A stretch of DNA of 64,000 bases from Actinostola sp. cb2023 (taxonomy: Eukaryota; Cnidaria; Anthozoa; Actiniaria; Actinostolidae), in contig JAUJYZ010001399.1 in the NCBI GenBank assembly GCA_033675265.1, forward strand, positions 1 to 64,000. Direction: 5' to 3'. The notes beneath the pieces are model-generated. The model was not told the DNA's origin. It did not search any database and saw only the letters and a program-made list of their open reading frames with translations. Position 1 is the stretch's first letter; every line of letters begins with the position of its first letter. Below are positions 1 to 11,700 of this stretch, one piece after another. Both the position numbers and the translations under genes were made by a program.

Positions 1-390
1 GATTCGTATCACTCAAAAACTCAGCCGGTTCGTTGTGTGAAACGTTGTTTGCAAGTGCACTGATTATAATACAACACTGTAGTAATGGGAAGTTATCGTG
101 CAAGATCTAAAAGCTCTGGTAAGCGACCAGCCTCTATTGTTTCAGCGCGTGGTCGCCGTTATGAGCCCATTCTCGTCAGATTAGCGATAGTTTTTGATGG
201 CATGACGCTGACCTTTCATACTGCAGCCTCACAGATGTAGGCGCCATTTTCGTAAAAATATAACTTTTCCCAGTTCTATAAAGAATATCAGCTATATCAG
301 GTTATCTCCAGTTGTTTTTTGAGCAATACACGATTGAAGAGCTAGAATAGGTTCAAAGTCCTTGTTTTCTATGCTTCAATTGTGTTGAAT
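1..390. other. Upstream/5' leader region of the NEK-like exons
   Basis: Non-coding or 5' UTR sequence ahead of the kinase start. A 51-codon open stretch from the ATG at 85 to the TAG at 238 has no recognisable similarity and contains a donor-like GTAAGC near 120, so it may be leader or an upstream ORF. No clear TATA box or other core promoter element was seen. Confidence 0.3.
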
Positions 391-607
391 ATGGAGCGTT
401 ACGTTCGTGTGAAGAAAATTGGCGAAGGCTCGTTTGGAAAAGCTTTTCTTGTCAAGAAGAAGAACGATGGAAAACATTACGTTATCAAAGAGATCAGTAT
501 TTCTCAGGTACGTCCTACAATTTGGTTATCACAATAAATAGATCAAACATTGACGTAATGATTTTATGTAGATGAAGGCAAAAGAACGAGAAGAATCAAG
601 AAAAGAG
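391..607 (+). CDS. NEK1-type serine/threonine kinase, two 5' exons only (partial)
   Basis: Two exons, 391-507 and 572-607, join in phase 0 through a GT-AG intron. They encode 51 residues starting [20 protein letters not shown]. The glycine-rich ATP loop GEGSFG is at residues 11-16, and the beta-3 lysine lies in YVIKEI. The second exon, [12 protein letters not shown], matches the start of helix C in the NEK1 subfamily, where the next residues are normally a short hydrophobic run and HPNIV. NIMA-related kinases act at centrosomes and cilia. A donor GTATGA follows 607, but I found no third exon in either the 3.9 kb before the channel gene or later in the window. The catalytic loop, activation loop and C-lobe are therefore missing here. 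This is either a truncated fragment or a gene with a very long intron. Family identity is confident; functional status is not. Confidence 0.7.
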
Positions 608-972
608 GTATGAAAGTATAAAGTTGAAATTTACTGCAAGATTATGTTAATTAAGCTTAATGATTACAACGGTTTCCAAGCTACCGATCAGGATGTACAT
701 ATTATAAACTGCTTTGGATATTAGTTTACTGAATATATGATGTTGAGTATAAACTGTTCTCTTATTAAAAAAAACTATGATTTAAATTTACGATCGACTA
801 TTTCAGTAAAAATTTGCTGCGTAAGATTGTCTTCTCAAAAACAATAAAATATGTGCCTCGATAAGGTTCTTTATTATTATCTATCTTCTTGCACACTGCG
901 TATTTATTATTATATAATTTTTGGTACATATTGAACGCATTTTGGTTGGACGAGAGCCGTGTGTTATTAGAT
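608..972. other. AT-rich non-coding stretch after NEK exon 2
   Basis: AT-rich sequence without a supported exon. I searched by eye for the next NEK kinase exon and saw none. Confidence 0.4.
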
Positions 973-1488
973 ATATGTGGTTCTAATTGTGAACACTGTT
1001 CAGTTAATGTGTACCCTGGTTACCAGATGCTATTATTTTTTCTCTCTCGAGCCGTAGGCGCTCTCGTAGAGTTTAGAGAGAGATAAAATAATAGCCTCTG
1101 GTAACCAGGGTACACATTAACTGAACAGTGTTCACAATTGCCCTATACCATTATGACGTAACGGCTTATTTATGAGGGGGACAGAATCGTAAAGAACAAT
1201 AGAAATTTGAACTAAATCTGCTCTGCTGAGGTTCGCTTGATTTCAAATTGGCTAGTTTCCAGATATTATGTTCATCGATACTTTTCCCACAATATTTACT
1301 GTGTTTGGTGACTTTTATCGCTTTCAGACGGTCTGTAAAATACATTTATTTGGGAAATCCTTTGTGTTGTTGCTGTTTTGTCCCCCTCTAGCGACCATGA
1401 TCCTTAGCGTTTAAACAATAGATTGTTTTGATGTGACGTCATAGTGGTATAGGGCAATTAAAACCGTTCACAATTAGAACCACATACT
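973..1488. mobile_element. Nested MITEs: hairpin element split by a second TIR element
   Basis: The outer element begins TATGTGGTTCTAATTGTGAA and ends in its reverse complement at 1488. Its left half folds on itself: about 60 bp at 986-1046 is repeated inverted at 1077-1139. A second element of about 325 bp, with inverted ends AATTGCCCTATACC and GGTATAGGGCAATT (about 1135-1462), sits inside the right terminus and has separated the ends. The inner element recurs at 17160-17470. Confidence 0.7.
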
Positions 1489-1544
1489 GTACATGAAACA
1501 AATAGATTCCATTTTCCATTTATTAGTCAGGCTTCCTGTGGAAA

Positions 1545-2619
1545 CACGCTGGGGCCAACCACCCCCAAAAACGGTCATCAGAGATTCGATTTGCAATAAC
1601 TTTCTATGCCGTACATATATTTTGATCAAACTTTGTCAGTGGGGTAACATAGTTCAGAAAAATATTTTGAATTTTGGGGGGGCCAAAAAGTCGATACTGT
1701 GACGTCATAATGAATGTTGCAATATTTTATCGATTTTTGGATTTAGGAATTCAAATATTTTGAATTAGGAATTTGAAACATATATATGAATGAATGAATA
1801 TATCAGGGGAGTTCAAAGCTAAAAACCGTTTCTTGATAGCATCAATAGTTGTTGAGTTATAGGAAGTTGAATAATAGCCCAACCACCCCTCCCCTCAACC
1901 TCATTTTAATAGGAAGATATAGGAAAACAAACCCCTTGGTTTAAATTTTTCGTTATTTCATTAAATCAATCCATTCTTGTTTTAAAGTACTTTACTAAAT
2001 GTCTTCTAAGATTGTATCATTTTGGATTTTTTTAATTTCGTCTCAGAATGAAGATATTAGGGAATATTTAATTATGACGTCATTTGATGACGTCACAAGT
2101 TTTTGTTTTTTGTTTAAAAGAGACGATAAAGAGAAACTCGTGCTTCAAAATGTTTCGCATATTTTTGCAATAGACTAGTACAACATATTTACAAGATATT
2201 TGATCTTACAATTATTGAAATTTACAATTTAAATAATTAATTTCAAAATTCCCAAATGGTATGACGTAATTCAAAAAAGTCAAAGTTTAAAAAAAAAATA
2301 TTACTTCTTTCATAATAATGCTATTAACAATCCGTTTTCAGTACATTCATTTTCTTATTATCTGTTCTTTCATTTTCAATACCATAAATAAAATGTATTC
2401 CTTATCTTTAAAATTGTCAAAATGTTGCAACATGCGTAGTGACGTCATAATATCGATGTTTTACGTCAGAAATGTAACAAAATATTCTCCATACCGATAT
2501 CACTCCATACCCGAAATTTGGTTGAAAAAATACTTTTGGAAGTACAGCTACAGTATGATGAAAAATGCATTTGTGGCAGAAACAGATGACCGTTTTGGGG
2601 GGTGGTTGGCCCCAGCGTG
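1545..2619. mobile_element. 1.07-kb non-autonomous TIR transposon
   Basis: The left end CACGCTGGGGCCAACCACCC is mirrored at the right end by GGGTGGTTGGCCCCAGCGTG, and the match continues inward through AACGGTCATC / GATGACCGTT. The interior is AT-rich with several GACGTCA motifs and has no transposase-like coding region. A target-site duplication could not be fixed with certainty. Confidence 0.7.
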
Positions 2620-4528
2620 AAAAGCCAAACTCTAAAAATGAGATCCGTTCTTTGTCATTGACCTCATTCTACAGCGCATGCGCCCTGTGCCGGCCGCTAA
2701 GATAATCACCGAAGGCTCTAACAACATGATTTATCAATACGAGACATTGAGTCTGAATTCACAAACCTTGTTGGAGGAAGGTTATGTCGTCTTGTTTCAA
2801 AAATAACCACAATAATTCATAGAGATATGGATTTATCAATCCAGTACTAGTACTGCAAAGGGTTTATTTAGAACTTAGAACGAATCGAAGTGAGTTGATA
2901 CATGCAGTGAAGAGAACAGTGTTTAATCGCTCTGTGATGTCTAGTTTATGTATACGGTATTTGTATTTGTATATATTTATGGTACCAAATAAACTATGTT
3001 ATTTTCAGACCCTGTTTAGGACAAAGGACAACATACACATGTCAGAGTCTTCTTTTACACAATTTTAACGCGTTTTATGTTGATTGATGAGTGCTAAAGA
3101 CAGGCGAAGCTCGGATCTCAGATATATGGTAAATACCGGATAAAACCATATTTAACGACGACAATCGTACATTTCCATACCCTGTTTAGGACAGATTCAC
3201 ATAAAATTATATACCCTGTTCAGGACAGAGAGGCCAAAAACCATACCCTGTCCAGCGGCACGTCCCCGTATAGTCCATATATGGGAGACTGGGAGTACCC
3301 CCCCCCCCCCCCCCCGGGGTACCAACTAGAGAAATATATTGCAAAAAATGCTTATCTGAGTAGTCTGTTTAGTTGTTTGTCCATAATGTAGAGCCAGTCT
3401 ACTGCAGTCGACTTCGTTGACGAAGCGACATCAAAAGAGGCTTGAGGTTTAGATTGTAAGGAATCGTATTTATAATTCCGCGCCAAAGTAAATGCTTTGG
3501 CGTGTGCTCGATCATCCTTGAAATGTCCATATAAGAAACGCACATACTGACATACATCGTTAATTTCCAAGCTACTGTTGACATATCCCCATTTATCGAA
3601 ATGAGATTATGACGTCAGGCATAGCAACCGGAAACCCTGCTGTTTTGGGAACTTTTCTTGGCTGCGGCTCGTTATCCAAAACAACCAAAATACACCCATT
3701 CAAGATTAAAACGACTGATTAGCTTCCAATCTAACTAAATCACATAAATAAACTTCATGAACCGCTTAAAATTCTAAATATTTGTACTGCATATTCATTG
3801 GAGTTAACAATTCTATATAAATAAAATCTACTTCTTGACGCTATTACACCGGCATTGAAGCGAGTGAGATCATAAAATCACACCTGTTTCGAATTTATTC
3901 CAACAACTGCTTTTAAAATCCCACTAGCTTTCTCTAAACGTAGAACATCGACATTGTTTCCTGTAAGTATGAATTTATATTCTATAATAAATTGTGAAAC
4001 ATTTTACCCGTTGCACGAACCTCAATTTCTGACTACTACAAACTCGGAACAGATATCTAAATATTGTACAAAGATTTCGCGCTAAAATTTCTGGCAGAAT
4101 TTGGTACCAGTCAGGACATATAATTTATTTATCATCTAATAACTGCTTGATTCCCGTCTGTATAGCTAAACATACTCATCTAAAAGTCAAAATGATAGTT
4201 TTTGAACGGCATTATAAGTTTGGAAGACAGTGGGTGATTTTTAGTAGTTCTGCTCAGTGATTTGGTCATTTAGCCGCGGAGAATTATAGGTATTGCAAAG
4301 TGGCTGATGCTAATGCCAAGGCGCCTCTGAAATATTGGTTCGATAATGGATCGAAATTTTGGTGCTGAATTATTAACTATACTCACTAATAACAGTTTCT
4401 CAAGTACTTGCATGCATTTGTTATCAGCTTTGCAGAGGAGAATATGCCGTGACTATACGATATGGTTTTAACTGTGAAAAAACAAGAATTTCCGCCGTGA
4501 AATCAGTCCTAACGATAATTCCTTCAAC
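2620..4528. other. Non-coding region with a dispersed CCTGTTTAGGACAG repeat and a poly-C tract
   Basis: No supported gene. Between 3008 and 3260 the motif ACCCTGTT(T/C)AGGACA occurs several times, followed by a run of about 18 C at 3299-3316. The same repeat appears in the opposite orientation near 33740-33850. The region 3320-4528 looks unique and leads into the first exon of the channel gene; no clear core promoter was seen. Confidence 0.45.
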
Positions 4529-7500
4529 ATGGTATTACATACGACGATGAGCAAAATTATTGTGTTGTTTTTCGTCGTTTGTTGGGCGGCTTTATACGAT
4601 GTAGCTGAAGCCACAAAATGTCGAAATCTGCTTTCAAATCAGACAACATTTGACGTGGACTTTTGGGAGTTTTATCCGTATTTCACCGGTAATTCGACAA
4701 TAAAACACGAGCGCCAGATTAAAGGTAGGTCAAGTCCTTTCGCAGTCCATAGAAAACCTGACCGAATGCCACACATTTTGACCAGTGAAGCTCTCACAAG
4801 GCGTCAACATTGCAGTTAATAATGGTTCCATTTTCAGTTTGAGAGATTTAATTTTCCGCTATGGCTACGTTTAATGTCTTTAAATGTTTTTGTGATGTGC
4901 TTAAAATGTAGTACGTTGTTAAGCAAGAAGACCTATCGAGTCAGTTTATAGTTTTCCTGTCGCGAGCCACGGCGTTAATCCACACCCAACCCGGCAGATA
5001 GTAGTTTGATATCTTGAAATTCCGTGAAATATTCCACGATTTTTACTGAACTATCAATCAATCAAAACATATGATAAAAAAAACATTTTTAATTTCTAGT
5101 TTTCCTTATTTGCGTCGATCATTTATTTGCTACATCGCACAATCAAGCGGGTTGTTTATATTTAGTTCAAAACAGCCGTGTTGTCATAGCAACATGAAAC
5201 TGAATGCACTAAAAGAACGAACTCGATAAAGTTAGACGTTTCTGATCCAAATAGCATACAATATACAATACAATTAACAGCATTAACATATCAACAGATT
5301 CATTTTGTACGAAATATAATTTTGGTAGATCTATGAGCAGACTTTTGTCCAATTCACCTAAGAATTGGACGCTAAAGAATGGCTGACGTAGGACAACTAG
5401 ATTGGATATATTCCACTAGAGACAACTAGATTGGATATATTCCACTAGAGACAACTAGATTGGATATTTATTCCACTAGAGACAGCTAGATTGGATATAT
5501 TCCACTAGAGACAACTAGATTGGATATTTATTCCACTAGAGACAGCTTCAATAATAATGACAACCTGCTCTCGATCTATCTGTTTTGATAAAGAATTGAA
5601 AAACATTCTAGGATGACCTGCACAGGCTAATGCTGCCTGTAGTGCAGTCATTTGGTCTTTTTACAGTGACAATTAACTACGAACGCGCGTTTCTTGTCGT
5701 CTTTTGTGAGCATTCAGTGTGCAGTCGACTCGGAATTACTTCCCTGCGTGGTTCTTGAACACATCGTGTGTGGACAAGTTTGTTTATTTGCTACCAAAAG
5801 CGCATGGTTTCGTTCGAGAACGTTCTTCCTGTGTATCATATCACTGCATGATATGGTGCCGGGCAGGCTTGATACTTGAGATACAAAAACAAATAACAAT
5901 CCAACCATACATCACGAAAGAACCGCGAAAAAAACCCGGCTGTCGTGTTATAATACGAATATCGTTCAGTATATACGCCTCCTCAAATCACGCAATACAC
6001 GCTAAGTGAACGAGTTTTAATTAGCCATGATGAATACATCTGCCTCCTTGTTGAGTCAGTCAATCACTGGAGTGCCGCGCAAACGCGTGTACATCATGGA
6101 GCGTGATGATTTAATATTTCTTTATTTCATTTTTACAAAGTATAAAAATATAGAACTTGAGTATCAGGCTATATGTATAGAAGAGTATAATAACCCTTTT
6201 TATTAGGAATATGGTGTGTTTGATATGGTGTGTGATTCAGATTTCTTTCATGACTTTTTACATGACTTTAATACATGTCGTTTCTGAGACATACATATTC
6301 AACAGCCAAAAGGACTGAAATTGTTTATTTTTCTACCGACAGTGCTAATTGTGCTTCTCTTGATCATGACTTATAGCTATTGGTGTATCAGGAGTTTTTC
6401 TCAGAATCGATCGTCAATTTTAAATAGTATTTCTTCAATGTAGACCGGGTTTTATAAATGCGTTATAGTCTTGTTCTAATGGGAAATAATGCTATCTAGC
6501 TTTGCGGACCGTAAACAACTGATAGCATCAACCTGAGCAGGTGGTATGACAGACCTTGTACTGGCTTCTTCATCGTCAGTGGTAAATCACTTTGGATCGA
6601 CCGGCATGTATTGGTTCCTGAAAGAGACTCCGGCGTTTATGACTGAGAAAAAAATAATAGAACTTTAAGAAAATGAGCTGCTTTTGAACACAAAATAGTG
6701 AACTAAAAAACTCGCTGTTCTGATGGCCGTAAATCATTGTACAATATGCAGCCCGAAAAAGTCCTCCATCGGTTGTAAAGCGCATCGAGACAATGTGAAA
6801 TGCGCTATATAAGAACGACCATTATTATTACAAGCCGGCCGCCATCTTTGTCGTTGCTGCGGTTGGCGAGAAATGATGCAACTCAACGTTTCTAATTATT
6901 TTCATGTAGGTTTGTTCAACGTGTTAATCGAACAGCTAAAGACCTCAACACCGCTGAGATTCAAGTTGGGAAGACAGAGACAATATATGGACATTCTAAA
7001 CGCCGACTCGAAAGTCCCCAACACTAATAGTGGATCAACCAATAGGATTGCACTACCGATTTCCATGGAAACAACGGACAAGGATCCGTGTCGTGTCAAA
7101 GTGTATGAGTCAACAGGGCTTGCCTATGTGGTAAGAAGCTTTCATTTTATTATTGGTATTAATTGGTTTCATACAGGCCAATCACGAATGTTAAGACGTT
7201 TCAATTCGTTAATTGAATTAACTTCAGCTTATTTTTATTTTTAAAAAGCAATTAAAAGCTAGTGCCGATAGCTGAATTTTCAATTTTGTCGGCCACACCT
7301 CAATGTCTCAATGTCTCAATGTCTCAGAAAAAACAACAAACAAAACTCGATTTTCATTCCTTAAAGTCGAACAGAGAGGTGCTCGCTCACAAAGGGTATT
7401 GATAGAGTCGTTTTCGTATGAGTGGGAAACCTACGGCACGGAGTTACGGTCACGGTACGGAATCGAAGACATTGCATTCAACCAATCACAGCGCGCAAAA

Positions 7501-10500
7501 TCATCGCTCAACCAATCAGAATGCTTGGATATAGTTACTTCCCACGACTCTATATAAATGAACCCTGGTTTTCACCAGCGACGCAAGCATAAGCACAAGC
7601 TAAAGAAATAGAAAAAAACAGTGATCCCTGGCGCTAGCTGTGCTTTTCTTGTGATTGTGCTTGTATCGGGTCCTTCTCGAGTAGCATCTCTTGCGCTTGC
7701 CTCGCTACTTTAGCAAGATAGTCGCTCAGTTTGAGAAGCATAGCTGAAGCTTAGCGTGATTGTTGTATTTCAACTGTCTTGAAAAGAGAGTAACCAACAA
7801 CACCTACTATAGCTAGTGTTTTAACAAGGCGTGTATCGTCTCAAAAGCCAGTGACAATCATTAACCGTGCGTAGTAATTGCATGCTTATAAAGATCAAAT
7901 TGTATTTTTTAAAGTTTTCGCTAAGTTTTCGTACTTGAGTCGGATTTACTAAAGTGGTTTAAGTTATTAAAATCAACGTGGTTTATATAATCTACTATAA
8001 TTAATTATTGATTAATATAAACTGATTGGTATACTCGTCGTCTGACTCCCTGTAGATTGCACTAGAAATAAACCTTTGGTGTTTAAATCAACTTTCAGAA
8101 TCAGTCAAACGTTTCTCAACGGCGTTCCTCAGAAGAGGAAAATTGCAAAATATAGACAAATAACTTTTTCGCATGTGATTATTATTGTATATATTTGTAA
8201 AGCGCTTTTGGTCTTTTTTAGGAAAGGGCGCTATATAAAATTAAAATTATTATTATTATATTATTCGCTCATAATTAGCGGTTAGATGAAGTGATTTATT
8301 TTAATGAATTAACAGGTGAGACGAAACGTGAAGAAACCACTCAATCAACTGGCTGGTTCTTTTATTAACGGCGGTCAGGTGATTGGACTCACTCTTATAT
8401 TAACGGGAATCGCTGGTATCTGTATATGGCTTTTGGTGAGTCATCGCGTGATGTTAAACGTGAAAAAGCAATAGTGATAACGCGAATATAATTAGTTTTT
8501 TGTCGTGATTTTTCGTGCATAATTGTGACTGGTTTTCTTGCCATCGTGGGTGGGTTATTGTAGGCGCGTCAGAATAGTATTTCATTTATATATTTTATTA
8601 GTGAAATGTTTAGTGATTTATTTTTGAAAAACATTCGCGGGCGCATCTTTCGGGACGCACACAGGGAGCCCAAAGACCCGCGCATACAAATACAAGCAGA
8701 AGCAATGGTTGGGCTGCCTGTGGTGTGGTGAGCGTTTCCGCACAAAATACCACCTGTACCACAGGGAGTCCATCCAAATGACGCGCGCATTAAGGGTTTT
8801 TTTTCTCCAAAGGATCGACGCAGGAATCCCACTGACTTTCCGGCTCCTTTCATTCGTGGTTCGTGGCAGGGATTTTGGTGGGCATTCGTCACCATGACAA
8901 CCGTTGGGTAAGATATCCTTGGTCCTTGGCAGCATTATGTCGACACGATGTTACGACGTAAACATTCCGAGAGACTAACGACTGATTTCCGAGGAGTTCA
9001 ACTCACGACAATGCATCGAGCGATAATCTACGAGTTGTCAGAGAAAGTGCTGAAGAAAAAAACTGTTTGTTTTCTTTGTTCGCAGCTATGGAGACCTTGC
9101 TCCAAAGTCTGTCCCAGCAAGAATGTTCAGTGTTCTATGGATGCTGCTTGGTCTTGTCGCATTCTCTGTACTCACGGCAAATTTTACTTCATCTTTAGCA
9201 CGCGAAATTGAGACTGACCTCAACTTGTTCAACAAAAAGGTAAAAGTGAGCACGCATTGTTTTGCTGCATGCGAGTCTGTAGAATATGTGTATGGGTCCC
9301 ATTTTTGTAAAGCTTTCGGTGTTCTTGATTGATTGACAGATAGGCGTTTTTAAAGGAAGCATTGAACGCAAGGCTGCTATAGATGTTGGTGGAAAGTTTT
9401 TGGGTAAGTAAAGAAAACACTCATAATACAAAACACTCATGCTAACCAGCAACTGATTATATAATCCTGTACCCTGGGTAACAAATAACCTCCTAACGAT
9501 CGCGTTACATTGTTTAATGAATCATAATAAAGATATATATTATTTATTTATTATTAATAATACGAGATGAGGGTCTATGGTCTACGTAAAGTCCATTGGA
9601 CATTGCGTTCTAATACGATATAGCTATTGTATACACGATCATTGTATACACGTATTTAAGAAAACGTTGATACGGACGATCTGAAATGGATGTTCCGACA
9701 CCGAGAGGAATTATGGGAAGACTGGGGGGTTTCTCTTCCCTCAAATTAAGGCTGTGGCATACTTCTGCATAGAAACGGGACTTGCATGGATTGAGCTGAA
9801 AGACTGAAACCGCAGGTTAACTCAGTAATCCGAGGCTCAAGTTTATTGACCATGTTACCTCCAGTGATCCAGTGACACTCGAACTCCCATCATCTATTAT
9901 CCCAATAACTCGCGGATCAGTTGCAAAATCCACGAGTTCAAATAACTAGTTGATGACTAATTCTTGTATTTCTAACTTGAACGCTTAGAATACACTGACC
10001 TAACGAAAGGTATGGTTAACGCACTCAAACAAAATCACATTGAAGGTCTCTTGATTGACAAGCATGTCGTAGTCAGCGACACAACGATTATCGAAGATGA
10101 TGAAACGATTGAGATAGGCAAGATGATCGACTTTAGGCATTACTTGGGGATGAGGCTTATTATGCCTAAGCCAGAGATGTGCATCGCTGTTAAAGACTGC
10201 ATTGAAGACTTTGTTAAAACGAGCCCATTTAAGTTCACATTACTCGAGGTAAGTCTGTTCATAGTAACATATACTGCAGGGTCTGCGGAGTACCCTCGAA
10301 AGTGGACAGAGGAGGGGGAGGGGTCGGCTAGATATACTAGTACACTGGTATGGTTTATATCAGACAACAACTTATTGTGACACACGTTTTGGCTAAAAGT
10401 GGTGGGGCGTTGGCCCCCCGTCTACGCGGTCCCTGTACTGGCGGTTGGGTGAGTGGGGAGAGAAGCGATGCTTAGTTGGTCTAGTAATAACACTTCATCT

Positions 10501-11155
10501 AATGATTGCGCTGGTTTTAGGTTCTTTCTAATTCAACCATATCCAAGGACGACGTGGTGCAGGCAGGAAGTCTGTTTGAAGACTATGAATTCTTCGTCAT
10601 TTTAATCGCGTTATTCGGCGTCATGACAGTCATTGGAGTCATTTGGGAGTATTTTTACTACAACCCAAAATTGATCAAGCAAAGTCACATTGATAGTGAA
10701 GGTACGTGAAGGCTTACGTGCATCAACAAAAATACCACATTTTGGAGACAGCCTGACGAAGCAGTGTCACGTTTCAGTGTTGATTATGACTTACACAAAT
10801 CATCAACGCCAGTTTTACAATGCGCGCGCACTATTTTATACCAAGCTGTGCTGATATTCTCGACATGTTTAAAAAATTCTGATTATATTTTTTTGTCGCA
10901 GATGAAGGAACAGAGATGGCGGAGAGAAATATCCTGAAGTACGTCATCACAAACATGGAGGTTCAAAACCTATGTGAAGGCTGCTGCGATACAATCGAGG
11001 CAATTTACGAGAGAGAAGGACAAGAAAGACACGAGCGGTTGAAATCTTGTACTAAAGGCGAACATTCAAATCGCATTTCTCCGACGATAAACATAAGTAG
11101 TGTGTTTCCTTCAAGTAATATAAGTTTTCTCAAAGGGAAAAACAAAGCGAAATGA
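4529..11155 (+). CDS. Ionotropic-glutamate-receptor-like channel with K+ selectivity filter
   Basis: The nine exons are 4529-4724, 6910-7130, 8316-8435, 8813-8907, 9086-9239, 9340-9403, 9989-10248, 10521-10701 and 10902-11155. All junctions are GT-AG and phases agree, giving 514 residues. Order: signal peptide (about 1-28; a second Met at 7 is an alternative start), binding-domain lobe S1 (about 41-140, ending VKVYESTGLAYVV), M1 (about 159-179), pore loop GFWWAFVTMTTVGYGD (199-214), inner helix with VLTANFTSSL (239-248), lobe S2 (about 263-390), last membrane helix (about 394-416) and a cytoplasmic tail. The layout matches ionotropic glutamate receptors without an amino-terminal domain. TTVGYGD is the potassium-channel signature, known in bacterial GluR0 and in the rotifer receptor AvGluR1. 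Sequons are at N37, N55 and N374. A ligand-gated K+ channel of the plasma membrane is inferred; the ligand is unknown. Confidence 0.88.
5391..5550. repeat. 29-31 bp tandem repeat, about 5 copies
   Basis: Units of the form GACAACTAGATTGGATATAT plus TCCACTAGA are repeated head to tail; two copies carry ATATTTATT in place of ATATATT. They lie in intron 1 of the channel gene. Confidence 0.85.
6720..6832 (+). mobile_element. SINE/LINE 3'-tail-like fragment
   Basis: It ends CGCATCGAGACAATGTGAAA, TGCGCTATATAAGAACGACC and a short ATT repeat. This 'GCGCTATATAA...(ATT)n' end is typical of dispersed retroposon tails in marine invertebrates. It lies in intron 1 of the channel gene. Family assignment is by pattern only. 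Confidence 0.45.
7405..7550. mobile_element. TA-flanked palindromic MITE, family A (copy 1)
   Basis: Ends are GAGTCGTTTTCGTATGAGTG and CCCACGACTC, flanked by TA. Inside are the CGGCACGG / CGGTCACGG motifs shared with the copies at 15992-16233 and 22313-22440. It lies in intron 2 of the channel gene. The right arm is shortened relative to the 22313 copy. Confidence 0.65.
8155..8262 (+). mobile_element. Second SINE/LINE 3'-tail-like fragment
   Basis: Contains TTTGTAAAGCGCTTTTGGTC and GGGCGCTATATAAAATTAAA followed by an ATT microsatellite, the same style of end as at 6720-6832. It lies just before exon 3 of the channel gene. Confidence 0.45.
8640..8775. mobile_element. GC-rich repeat fragment (ACACAGGGAGCCCAA family)
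   Basis: Shares CGGGACGCACACAGGGAGCC and GAAGCAATGGTTGGGCTGCC with 11570-11690 and with the fold-back at 22608-22989. It ends about 40 bp before the acceptor of the pore-loop exon at 8813. Confidence 0.5.
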
Positions 11156-11428
11156 TCTTCTGTAACACGAAAGAAGCCCTGCACATTTAACTATAGTAAC
11201 CTAGTCTGCGTTGCTGGTGATCAGTGGTTTGGACACATATACCTATATACCTTTGTGCGGGGGTTGTGCAATAATTATATAAATACTGGGCGCGAAAGAA
11301 ATATAAAGACTACGAGAAGCGCGCGCGTAATGTAAGGACATTTTATCGTCTCTCTCTAGCCCAGTTCTTCTCTTCTGCTCTTTGACGCGTGCGTAGATAA
11401 AAGTGGGTCCCGTTCTGGACTAGGGTTA
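11156..11428. other. 3' flank of the channel gene
   Basis: Downstream of the TGA at 11153. No canonical AATAAA was seen close to the stop, so the poly(A) site is undetermined. GC-rich alternating CGCG occurs near 11320. Confidence 0.3.
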
Positions 11429-11567
11429 GAGCAGATTTCGTATGACTGTGAAAAACCACGGCGCACGGCACGGCACGGTCACGGCACGGATTCATTCGAA
11501 ATCCTAAATCATCACGGTCACGGCACGTCGGTGCCGTAAGTTTTTCACAGTCATTCGAAATCTGCTC
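11429..11567. mobile_element. TA-flanked palindromic MITE, family B (copy 1)
   Basis: Ends are GAGCAGATTTCGTATGACTG and CAGTCATTCGAAATCTGCTC, each flanked by TA (11427-11428 and 11568-11569). The interior has repeated CACGGCACGG. A related copy lies at 38139-38290, and the layout matches family A. Confidence 0.8.
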
Positions 11568-11569
11568 TA

Positions 11570-11700
11570 TGCGCGGGCGCGTCTTGCGGAACGCACACAG
11601 GGAGCCCAACATAATACGTATCCGCGCGCGCGCTCTACCACAGGAAGCCCATCAAAACAGAAGCAATGGTTGGGCTACCTGTGGTTTGGAGGAAGCCAAA
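11570..11700. mobile_element. GC-rich repeat fragment (ACACAGGGAGCCCAAC family)
   Basis: Contains GGAACGCACACAGGGAGCCC, a run of CGCGCGCG, and GAAGCAATGGTTGGGCTACC. It is related to the fold-back at 22608-22989. Confidence 0.55.

Noticed and set aside
5694..6009. Overlapping ORFs of 61-96 codons on both strands
   Set aside because: They lie within intron 1 of the channel gene, in different frames, with no recognisable motif or splice partner.
6873..6909. ATG at 6873 as the start of a separate gene
   Set aside because: The segment 6873-6909 ends in a clean acceptor (TTTTCATGTAG) and the downstream frame continues in phase from the signal-peptide exon ending at 4724, so it is intron rather than coding start.
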